Source: Planctomycetota bacterium (GTDB taxonomy: Bacteria > Planctomycetota > Phycisphaerae > Phycisphaerales > UBA1924). Taken from it: a stretch of DNA of 35,400 nt. The stretch lies in NCBI GenBank assembly GCA_024275365.1, contig JAJRZG010000255.1, forward strand, positions 1 to 35,400, written 5' to 3'. Every line of letters starts with the position of its first letter. Position 1 is the first letter of the stretch. This document shows positions 24,855 through 33,127 of the stretch, in pieces. The notes beneath the pieces were generated by a model, which was not told the origin of the DNA, ran no database searches, and was given only the letters and a program-made list of their open reading frames with translations. The translations under genes were made by a program, and so were the position numbers.

Positions 24855-26180
24855 TCAGAGTGACGACCTTGCAAACTCTCGGGCGGTTGCATCGAGCGTT
24901 AGGACCTCTTCGAGCGTTTCGGGCATTCGTGGGACCGGCTTCCAGCCGGTGCGTGCGCGTTCCTGTTTCGATGTGGTCTGCTTGGAGCCTAAACTCAATC
25001 GATGCGCACCGCCTGGAAGGCGGTCCCACGGGGTGTCTCCTACTGGGATATTTCGGAGCGCGGCTTCCACAATCTCGACGATCCGCCCGAAGGGGATCGT
25101 GCGGTCAAGGAATGCCTGCACCGCGACCTCGTTGGCTGCATTAAAGACCGTGCCCGCTCCGCCGCCACGACGGATGACCTCATAGGCAAGCCCGATTGCG
25201 GGGAACCGCTCCGGGTCGGGCTCGGTAAAGTCGAGGCTGGTGAGTGTGCGCCAGTCAAGCTGCGCAGCACACCCGGGCAGGCGCATCGGCCAGGTGAGGG
25301 CGAGCTGGATGGGGCTCCGCATGTCGGGGGTCGAGAGCTGGGCGATGCTTGAGCCGTCAGCAAGCTCGGCGATGGCGTGAACGATCGACTGCGGGTGGAT
25401 CAGCACGCCCAAATGATCGGCATCAAGTTCAAAGAGCCAGCGGGCCTCGATGAGTTCGAGCCCCTTGTTGACCATCGTCGCCGAGTCGATGGTGTTCTTT
25501 TTCCCCATGCTCCAGGTTGGGTGGGCGAGGGCTTCTTCGACGGTTGCGGTGCGCATCGTGTCGATGGGCGTGGTGCGGAAGGGGCCACCAGATGCAGTCA
25601 GGATCGCCCGGGTGAGGATCGGAGGCACAACACACGGGGGCACAAGATGCTCGCCCCGTGGGCAGAGGCCCTGGAGGCATTGCCACAAGCCGGAGTGCTC
25701 GCTGTCGATGGGGAGCAGCCTGCTGCCAGCCCGGCGGGCGAGGGGGACAACCAGATGCCCGGCTGCGACGAGTGTTTCTTTGTTGGCAAGGGCAATATCA
25801 ATGCCCAGCTCGGCAGCAGCCAGGGTCGCGGGCAGGCCGGCAGCCCCGACCATCGCCGCGACAACCAGGTCGGGGCGGGTCTCGCGGACGAGCTGCTCGG
25901 GGGCATCGCGGCCTTGAAAGCTGCGGGCGGGGATGTCGAGTGCCGTGTCGGGGTTTGCCAGCGCAACGAAAGGGACGCTGAAACGGTGGGCCTGCTCAGT
26001 AAGAAGCTCAGCACGCGTCCCGGCAGCAAGGCCGACCACCTCGAACCGCTGACGCGATTGGCCCGCATCGGCAAGGGCGTTGAGGTGGGCGATGGTCTCG
26101 AGGGTCTGGGTACCAATCGAACCAGTCGAACCAAGCACCACGACCCGGCGATGGATGATGTGTGAATCTGGGAGACTCAT
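24855..26180 (-). CDS. dxr: 1-deoxy-D-xylulose 5-phosphate reductoisomerase with in-frame repeat insertion
   Basis: VVVLGSTGSIGTQTLETI, ALANKETLVAAGHLV, LPIDSEHSGLWQCLQG, ILTASGGPFR, HPTWSMGKKNTIDSATMVNKGLELIEARWLF. Start MSLPDSHI (26180). The 26975 start is an antisense extension. Confidence 0.93.
   Translation of the reverse strand: MSLPDSHIIHRRVVVLGSTGSIGTQTLETIAHLNALADAGQSRQRFEVVGLAAGTRAELLTEQAHRFSVPFVALANPDTALDIPARSFQGRDAPEQLVRETRPDLVVAAMVGAAGLPATLAAAELGIDIALANKETLVAAGHLVVPLARRAGSRLLPIDSEHSGLWQCLQGLCPRGEHLVPPCVVPPILTRAILTASGGPFRTTPIDTMRTATVEEALAHPTWSMGKKNTIDSATMVNKGLELIEARWLFELDADHLGVLIHPQSIVHAIAELADGSSIAQLSTPDMRSPIQLALTWPMRLPGCAAQLDWRTLTSLDFTEPDPERFPAIGLAYEVIRRGGGAGTVFNAANEVAVQAFLDRTIPFGRIVEIVEAALRNIPVGDTPWDRLPGGAHRLSLGSKQTTSKQERARTGWKPVPRMPETLEEVLTLDATAREFARSSL
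24930..25031. repeat. Family C inverted dyad inserted in the dxr CDS
   Basis: GGGACCGGCTTCCAGCCGGTGCG...GCGCACCGCCTGGAAGGCGGTCCCACGGG. Confidence 0.9.
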
Positions 26181-26227
26181 GGCTGCATTGTTGTCCTGGT
26201 TCCGCAGTGGAGCGGGCGGCCCACTCG

Positions 26228-26412
26228 TCCGATCCAGTGGGGTGGGCGTCTCGCCCGCCCGATCCCCCCCCGCCCTGCGGAGGGGGTGGTTGCGCAGCAA
26301 CCGGGGGAGGTGCGAGACGCTCAAAGACCAGTCCCGGTCGGCTCGACTCCTCAGACACACCTCCCCTGACCATCGCTTCGCTTGGCCACCCCCTCCGCAG
26401 GGCAGAGGGGGA
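26228..26412. repeat. Family E inverted pair with flanking GGGTGGGCGTCTCGCCCGCCC hairpin
   Basis: CCGCCCTGCGGAGGGGGTGGTTGCGCAGCAACCGGGGGAGGTGCG and CACACCTCCCCTGACCATCGCTTCGCTTGGCCACCCCCTCCGCAGGGCAGAGGGGG. Confidence 0.85.
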
Positions 26413-27204
26413 TCACGCCTGCGCATACCCAAGCAGTCGGCAGGTCTGGGCGTAGTCGTCGCTGGCCTCGAAGAACTCGCGGGTGGTGGGGTCGAGCGTG
26501 CGTCGGGCAGCCGGTCTGATTTCGCCGATGGCTTTGGCAAGTGTTGCCTCGTCGCCGGTGGTGTTAGCATAAGTTCGGTAGCGATCATGCCAGGTCGGGT
26601 CATACACAACACCCAGCCCTTCGCAGAGGCTGGCAAGCTCGGCATCGGGGTCGAGTGTGAAGTCTTCATACCGGACGAACCCGACATCTGTGGCAAGCTC
26701 GGCAAAGGCCCGGCAGCCACGGAGGTAGACCGCGGGATCGACCCTGCCCCGAAGCATGTCGAGCCGTTGCTGGCTGACCCACTGGTCGGCGGGGTGGCGG
26801 ACTGTGGCGAATCGAGAGATCGCAAATCGCGAGCCCAGCAGCTGCGACGATCGGCTGGTGAAGCCGGGCTCTGTGAAGGGTGTGCCGAGGAAGTCCAGGT
26901 GCGACCAATCGCGGATGAGGAGGGCTTTGCCCGTGTCGCGTGCGCGCTTGGCGAGCAGGAGCATGAGTTCGTCATATCGGCCCCGCCCGCTGCGCCATGT
27001 GGATATCTCAGCGGGCTTGAGCAAGCCGTGCCACCGCATCGCCTGCTCGGCTGGGTCGATCATGCGGACACCCAGCGGGTGGACCTCGCTGAGCAGCGCG
27101 ACACCTTCCATACACCCGAGGCACCGGCTGATGAGCGTGCCGCCGGAGCGGGCGAGGTTGAGCCAGAGGGCCAGGTGGGGTGGGGTTGGGGGTGAGGGAG
27201 GCAT
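26413..27204 (-). CDS. Sulfotransferase-like protein
   Basis: LWLNLARSGGTLISRCL (PSB-like loop), RFATVRHPADQWVSQQR (PB-like), VRYEDFTLDPDAEL. Confidence 0.7.
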   Translation of the reverse strand: MPPSPPTPPHLALWLNLARSGGTLISRCLGCMEGVALLSEVHPLGVRMIDPAEQAMRWHGLLKPAEISTWRSGRGRYDELMLLLAKRARDTGKALLIRDWSHLDFLGTPFTEPGFTSRSSQLLGSRFAISRFATVRHPADQWVSQQRLDMLRGRVDPAVYLRGCRAFAELATDVGFVRYEDFTLDPDAELASLCEGLGVVYDPTWHDRYRTYANTTGDEATLAKAIGEIRPAARRTLDPTTREFFEASDDYAQTCRLLGYAQA

Positions 27205-27369
27205 GAAGGAGAGCGTAGGAGAAACAGGTCATGGGTGCCTCGGTCTGGCCGGAGGGTTGAAATACGGATTTCATAAAGAATCCGTGCTCCTGGGTACTTC
27301 GCTCCTCCGGAGCGATTCTACTTTTCTCCTCATCTGCTGGACGAGTTTGTTGTGGGATTCGTATTTTCC

Positions 27370-27545
27370 TTTGAGCCCTGGCTCATTGCTTTGAGCCTTG
27401 GCTCTTTGCCTTGAGCCCTGGAAGGGTTCCGGTTCATAGCCCCATTCGGGGCTTGGGGCACGGGCTCTCTTCGGACAGCACCTAGGGCTTGGAGGACGGG
27501 CTCTCCACGGGCTGCGCTCGGGGCTATGGACCTGTGCCCCACATC
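27370..27545. repeat. Cluster of short tandem and inverted repeats
   Basis: TTTGAGCCCTGGCTCATTGC / TTTGAGCCTTGGCTCTTTGC / CTTGAGCCCTGG, then CATAGCCCC...GGGGCTATG (27435/27520). Confidence 0.7.
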
Positions 27546-27599
27546 TGGAGCTGTCTCTGGCTAGCACCAGCGAGAAGAGAGGCAGATAGACTCCACGCC

Positions 27600-29906
27600 A
27601 TGCACCGCTTGCAACAACACACACCCTGTCTGGCCTTGGTCGCAACCGCGACGATCTTGTTGCTGTCCGGCTGCTGGCGGGAGGATGTCTCGCATACCGA
27701 TACGACATCTTCGACCCAGGAATCGACCTACCTCGGCCGCGATGCCTGCCTTGCCTGCCATCAGGCAGAGTTTGATGCCCACGCCGGCTCACACCACGAC
27801 CTTGCCATGCAGCCGGCAACCGCTGAAACCGTGCTCGGGGACTTTGACAACGCCGAGTTTGTGTACTTCGGCGTCGTGAGTCGTTTCTTCACACGCGACG
27901 GCAACTTCTATATCAAAACCGACAGCCCCGATGGAGGGCTGCGGGAGTACAGGGTCGAGTACACCTTTGGTGTCGATCCACTTCAGCAATACCTCGTCGC
28001 GCTCCCGGGTGGGCGGCTTCAGGCGCTGCCTCTGTGCTGGGACACGCGACCCAGAGCCGAGGGCGGGCAGCGGTGGTTCCACCTCTACCCTGATGAAGCA
28101 ATCCTGCCCGGGGATGAGCTGCACTGGACCGGGCGGAACCAGAACTGGAACTTCTCGTGCGCCGAGTGTCACTCGACGAACCTGCACAAGGGCTACGACC
28201 TGAGCACAGATACCTTCCACACCACCTGGTCCGAGGTCGATGTTTCGTGCGAGGCGTGCCACGGCCCGGGGTCGGGGCATGTCGCGTGGGCTGAGGAAGC
28301 GGGCGAGGGTGCAAATAAAGCCGATGCGCTGGACGCAGGGCTTGTCATCAACCTTCCGGATGAGGATGGGGGCAAGTGGAGATTTTTGCCGGGTGCCCCT
28401 ACAGCGGTCCGCAGCACGCCCCGAAGTGTGCGCACTGAAGTCGAGATGTGCGCTCGATGCCACTCCCTGCGGGCAGCCCTGACCGATGAGTATCAGCACG
28501 GGGCTCCGATTCTTGATTCTCACAGGGTGTCCCTGTTGACTGCGCCCGAATATTTCCCCGATGGGCAGGTGCTTGAAGAGGACTATGTCTATGGCTCGTT
28601 CCTCCAGAGCCGAATGTATGCTGCGGGGGTGACCTGCACAGACTGCCACGACCCGCACACCGCGCAGCTGCGGGCGACGGGTGATGCGCTGTGCTTCCAG
28701 TGTCACCAGCCGACGGTCTTTGGTGTCGAATCACACAGCCGCCATCCGTCGGCGGGTGGGGTCGATTCTGCGGGTAGGTCTTAGGTAAGTTGCGTTGAGT
28801 GCCACATGCCCGTGCGCACCTTTATGGTCGTGGATGATCGGCACGACCACAGCTTCCGCGTGCCTCGGCCTGATCTATCTGCTGCGCTTGGGACTCCCAA
28901 TGCGTGCAATGCCTGCCACGATGACCAGAGCCCCGAGTGGAGCGCGGGGCATATTGCCGAGTGGTTTGGAGAGGGTCGTCGGCAGGAGTGGCGCTTTGGC
29001 GAGGCGTTGCACGCGGGGCGCAACGGGCAGCCGGGGGCGGTTGATCTGCTTGCGAGGCTTGCCAGCGACCCCGACCAGCCGGCGATCGCGCGGGCGACGG
29101 GGCTTTCCCTCTTTGCCCGGTATCCGGGGCAAGAACTGGTGGAGGCGGTGCGTGCGGGGGTTGCTGATACTGACCCGCTGGTGCGGCTGGGGGCTCTGGC
29201 GGCTCTGGGTGGTGTTGCGCCCCCAGAGCGTGTGCCACTAGCGGGTGCTCTGCTGCATGACCCGGTGCTCGCGGTACGGGCAGAGGCGGTGAGGGTGCTT
29301 GCGCTTTCGATGAGCGAGGCAGCGTCGCCCGTCGTGCAGCGTGCGTTCGAGGCGGCGATGGAGGACTTTATCGCTACGCAACTCGCAACCGCTGAGCGAC
29401 CAGAGTCTCACATCAACCTCGCGGTGGTGTATACCGATCTGGCTCGGCTTGAGGACGCTGAGCGCGAGTACCGCACAGCACTGGGGCTCGACCCGGCAAA
29501 CATCGCGGCTGCGGTCAACTTTGCCGACCTGCGCCGGATGCAGGGACGAGATGAAGAGGGGGAACAGATACTCCGGGAGGTGCTCAAGCAAACACCCCGA
29601 AGCGCGGCTGCCCGGCATGCGCTCGGGCTCACGCTCATCCGGCTGGGGCAGCGGGAGGAGGCCCTGGCTGAGCTTTCGCGGGCGGCAGAGTGGGCACCCG
29701 AGGTCGCCCGGCATGGGTATGTCTATGCGGTGGCGCTCGACTCGATGGGGCAGCCTGGACGGGCGCTCAGGGTGATGCGGGGTGCCCACGAGACGCACCC
29801 TTACGACCGGGACATCCTCGAAGCGTTGGTGGGGATGTGTCGGCAGCGGGGACTAGACGAGGAGGCTGCCCGGTATGCCCGGAAGCTCGAATCGCTGACG
29901 CAATAA
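27600..29906 (+). CDS. Octaheme c-type cytochrome with C-terminal HEAT/TPR region, interrupted by in-frame TAG at 28782-28784
   Basis: Lipobox ATILLLSGC. Six CxxCH before the stop (CLACH, CAECH, CEACH, CARCH, CTDCH, CFQCH) and two after it in the same frame (CVECH, CNACH), followed by TPRs. Confidence 0.85.
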
Positions 29907-29926
29907 GCGGGTTATCGACTTCCCCC

Positions 29927-30030
29927 GCGAGCCGGCCCCTGTGGGGCCGGTGGGTGTGCGTGCATGCGCAGAGGTGTCGCACTTGCGGGCGCATCCAGAA
30001 AGAGACTCGGCCCCACAGGGGCCGGCTCGC
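29927..30030. repeat. Family D inverted dyad
   Basis: GCGAGCCGGCCCCTGTGGGGCCGG and CGGCCCCACAGGGGCCGGCTCGC. Confidence 0.9.
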
Positions 30031-30066
30031 TACACTGCGCGTGTACCTTGCACGGAGACTTTACCT

Positions 30067-30876
30067 ATGCGTCAAACACACCACCCGATCGCTGTTGTTG
30101 TACTCGCTTCTCTCTCCAGCGTCGTCATGGCGCAGGGCGTTGGCTATACCGACACGCCGAAGCTGCCCGGGCAGGAATGGAAAGTCCACGACAAGGACCG
30201 CCCCAACCCGCCGGTGATCGATCCCGGCCCGGCAGCCTCCGAGCCCGCGCCGCCGCCGAGTGATGCCATTGTGCTCTTTGATGGCACCAACACCGATGCC
30301 TGGCAACACGCAGGCGGACGCGATGCAGAGTGGATCGTCAAAGACGACGGCTCGATGCAGGTCAAGGCGGGGAGTGGCGACCTCCTCACCCGACAAAGTT
30401 TCGGTGATTGCCAACTGCACATCGAATGGGCAACACCAACAACAGTGATCGGCGAGAGTCAGGGACGGGGTAACTCGGGGGTGTTCTTCTTCGGCATGTA
30501 CGAAATTCAGATCCTTGATTCGTATGACAACACCACTTACGCTGACGGGCAGGCGGCGGCTCTCTATGGGCAGTACCCGCCCGAGGTGAACGCCTGCCGA
30601 GCGCCGGGCGAGTGGCAGACCTACGACATCATCTTCGAGGCGCCGCGGTTTGACAGCAAGGGCAACCTGGAGAAGCCCGCCTTTGTGACAGTGATCCACA
30701 ACGGTGTCGTTGTGCATAACCGCCGGGAGTTTCTCGGCAGGACCGCGCACCGCGCGCTGCCCAGCTATGCACCGCACAAGGCGAAAGGCCCGATCAAACT
30801 CCAAGACCACGGCAACCCGATGCGGTTCCGGAATATCTGGGTAAGGCCACTGGTATCCACACCAGAGAATACCTGA
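30067..30876 (+). CDS. Secreted DUF1080 (3-keto-disaccharide hydrolase-like) protein
   Basis: Signal peptide; IVLFDGTNTDAWQHAGGRDAEWIVKDDGSMQVKAGSGDLLTRQSFGDCQLHIEWATP; RGNSGVFFFGMYEIQILDSY; GPIKLQDHGNPMRFRNIWVRPL. Confidence 0.92.
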   Translation: MRQTHHPIAVVVLASLSSVVMAQGVGYTDTPKLPGQEWKVHDKDRPNPPVIDPGPAASEPAPPPSDAIVLFDGTNTDAWQHAGGRDAEWIVKDDGSMQVKAGSGDLLTRQSFGDCQLHIEWATPTTVIGESQGRGNSGVFFFGMYEIQILDSYDNTTYADGQAAALYGQYPPEVNACRAPGEWQTYDIIFEAPRFDSKGNLEKPAFVTVIHNGVVVHNRREFLGRTAHRALPSYAPHKAKGPIKLQDHGNPMRFRNIWVRPLVSTPENT

Positions 30877-31033
30877 GAACACTCGCGGTGATGCAAAAAA
30901 TATCTTTATCCTGCCAGAGTGGCAGAACTTGTGTGGCATGGTTTGTGCATCGTGACTTTCGTGCGCCGGTATCGCTGAAAGAGTGAAACCTCAGCGGCTC
31001 GGATACGAATGAGAGTGTGACAAGGATACTGCC

Positions 31034-31273
31034 ATGCGGAACGACGACGACTTTACTATTGACCCCATGCGACTGATCGACGCTGCCGATGCGGTCGGGG
31101 TTGCGCTTGCCGAGGTCGCTGACGCATCGACAGGGCGATGCCCGTATCCGCCTGCCATGCTCGAGATGGACGAGCACCCTGAGTGTCTCGATGAGTTCAC
31201 CAGTGAAGAGCTCGAAGAGGCGACTGCCTTTCTCTGCCGACTGGGGTTCCTGGTGCGCCGGCCCGACCGATAA
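31034..31273 (+). CDS. Small hypothetical acidic protein
   Basis: 79-aa ORF with plausible composition (MRNDDDFTIDPMRLIDAADAVGVALAEVADA...). Confidence 0.5.
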   Translation: MRNDDDFTIDPMRLIDAADAVGVALAEVADASTGRCPYPPAMLEMDEHPECLDEFTSEELEEATAFLCRLGFLVRRPDR

Positions 31274-31353
31274 CTGCTGCCCGTGCTGCCACCTTGCGTG
31301 ATATGCTCTCCTGACACCCGCGGGCGCCTGCTCGCCAAGTTAGGGGGTGCATT

Positions 31354-31857
31354 GTGCGCGCACGCTTTTTCCTTGCTGTCTGTCTGTTGGGTTCGTTTGC
31401 TGTCTTGGTGCTTGCGGGTGCTGGGGGTGCTGGGGGTGCATCCATGACCAGCCTCTCCCGCGGCGGCTCGATCTCTGAGGTGCTTGACGACTTTCATGAT
31501 GCTGCAGCCCATGCCGATGAGGCCCGGTACTTTGGTCACTTTGCCCAGGACGCGGTGTTTTTGGGGACAGACCCGACCGAGCGGTGGACCCTTGCGGAGT
31601 TTCGCGTATGGGCCAAGCCATACTTTGCGCGCGACGAGGCGTGGACCTATCGCGCGGTCGAACGCCACATCGAGATCGCCCCGGGCGGCAAGGTCGGGTG
31701 GTTTGATGAAGTTGTCCGCAACAAGTCCTATGGCGATCTGCGGGGCACGGGGGTCGTGCTGCAAGTCGAGGGCGAGTGGAAGATCGCGCAGTACAGCCTG
31801 ACCTTTATGGTGCCCAATGAGGATGCCGGTGCGGTGCTCAAGATCATCAATGACTAA
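31354..31857 (+). CDS. SnoaL/NTF2-like secreted protein
   Basis: Signal peptide; VLDDFHDAAAHADEARYFGHFAQDAVFLGTDPTERWTLAEFRVWAKPYF...VGWFDEVV...GTGVVLQVEGEWKIAQYSLTFMVPNE. Confidence 0.85.
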   Translation: MRARFFLAVCLLGSFAVLVLAGAGGAGGASMTSLSRGGSISEVLDDFHDAAAHADEARYFGHFAQDAVFLGTDPTERWTLAEFRVWAKPYFARDEAWTYRAVERHIEIAPGGKVGWFDEVVRNKSYGDLRGTGVVLQVEGEWKIAQYSLTFMVPNEDAGAVLKIIND

Positions 31858-31880
31858 GAGTAACGAGGGGCTCGATTGTG

Positions 31881-32050
31881 GTGCAGGCTTCCAGCCTGCA
31901 TCGGCGTTGTGTGTCATCTCATTCTGGCTGTGTGAGCGTCAGGGATGGCAGCGTGCAGCCGCACACGGCCAAGATGTCCGTGGCACACAGTGCATGATTC
32001 TGCAAGATGCTCTCGCCAATGGAGAATGTGCAGGCTGGAAGCCTGCGTCA
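31881..32050. repeat. Family C inverted dyad with ~120-bp interior
   Basis: GTGCAGGCTTCCAGCCTGCATCGG (31881-) and TGTGCAGGCTGGAAGCCTGCGTCAC (32027-). Confidence 0.85.
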
Positions 32051-32059
32051 CAACCTTGA

Positions 32060-32998
32060 TTATTCCGGGTCCAGAATCCGGAGCGAAAGCCCGTTTTCGT
32101 GCAGCTTCTCGCGGACCTCGACGAGTGATGTTGCGCCAAAGTTTTTGACGCCCATCAGCTCGGCTTCCGTGTGGCTCGCCAGGTCGCCGATGGTCTGGAT
32201 ATTGAGCAGTTGCAACGCCCGGCGGGCACGCACCGACAGGTTCATATCGGTCACGGGCTTGGCGAGCATTGCCTCGTTGCCCGAGCCTTTGAGCTGTTCC
32301 ATGATCGCCCGGCGGGCAGCACGGTGGGCGTCTTCGAGCCCCTGCCCGAGCCGAAGCCCCTTCATCGTGAGCATCCGCTTGATCTCGGTCAGGCTCGACT
32401 CGCCGAAGTTTTTGTAGCTCATCAGCTCGGCTTCGGTGATGCGGAGCAGATCGCCGAGCGTGCGGATGCTCATCTTCTTCAAGCATGTCCGCGCCCGGAC
32501 CGAGAGCTCAAAGTCTGTCACCGGGGTATCGAGCAGGGCCTTGCGCTTGAAGATATCGCGGTCCTGCTCTTCCTCGATCACCATCTCGCGGCTGGCCTGC
32601 ACATCCTTCATAAAGAGCACCGCCCGCGCGTGCGTGGGGTTGGTCTCGAGGATCTGCCTCAGGCATCGCTCGGCCTTGACATACTGCCCGCGGTCCTCAT
32701 AGAGCACCGCTGCGTTCATCAGGGCGTTGATCGGCGCGGGCTTGAACTCGCACACCCGCTCATAGAGCGCGATCGCCTCGTCGTCCTGCCCTGCCATATC
32801 GAGCAGGAAGGCAAAGCGGAACATCACCGCTGCGTTGGTCGGGTCGGCAGCGACCGCCTTGCTGTATTCTTCGAGCACCAGCTCGTGCTCGCCCTCGGCC
32901 TCAGCTGCCCGGGCAGCCTCGGCGTGCTTGAGGGCGGCCTCGGCATCGCGCTTGGCAGACTCCACACCGATCATCATGTCCATCGGGTCGTTTGACAT
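32060..32998 (-). CDS. TPR protein with two tandem RNA polymerase alpha-CTD domains (no alpha-NTD)
   Basis: TPR region, then TPVTDFELSVRARTCLKKMSIRTLGDLLRITEAELMSYKNFGESSLTEIKRMLTMKGLRLG and KPVTDMNLSVRARRALQLLNIQTIGDLASHTEAELMGVKNFGATSLVEVREKLHENGLSLR. Likely start MSNDPMDMM. Confidence 0.88.
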   Translation of the reverse strand: MSNDPMDMMIGVESAKRDAEAALKHAEAARAAEAEGEHELVLEEYSKAVAADPTNAAVMFRFAFLLDMAGQDDEAIALYERVCEFKPAPINALMNAAVLYEDRGQYVKAERCLRQILETNPTHARAVLFMKDVQASREMVIEEEQDRDIFKRKALLDTPVTDFELSVRARTCLKKMSIRTLGDLLRITEAELMSYKNFGESSLTEIKRMLTMKGLRLGQGLEDAHRAARRAIMEQLKGSGNEAMLAKPVTDMNLSVRARRALQLLNIQTIGDLASHTEAELMGVKNFGATSLVEVREKLHENGLSLRILDPE

Positions 32999-33127
32999 GG
33001 AAACTCCTTGCAGCAGTTCGTCTTGATACCCGTCCCCCCACTTGGCAGGGGGCAGACCACGGGCACGCAACCGAATGCTGTCAGCATCAATAATAGAACC
33101 CAAGCTGGGCAGTCTCCAGCCCCGGGG

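Noticed and set aside
26181-26975. N-terminal extension of the dxr ORF to 26975
   Set aside because: Low-complexity translation through repeats and antisense to the adjacent gene region; true Dxr begins at MSLPDSHIIHRRVVVLGSTGSIG.
27789-28706. 305-aa minus-strand ORF
   Set aside because: Antisense to the multiheme cytochrome; no family signature.
15787-28784. Stop-codon reassignment (TAA/TAG as sense, pyrrolysine)
   Set aside because: TAA, TAG and TGA all end other genes at natural C-termini here (e.g. rho TAA, the dockerin tail TAG, feoB TGA), and two different stop codons are involved. Isolated nonsense changes or base errors are simpler.
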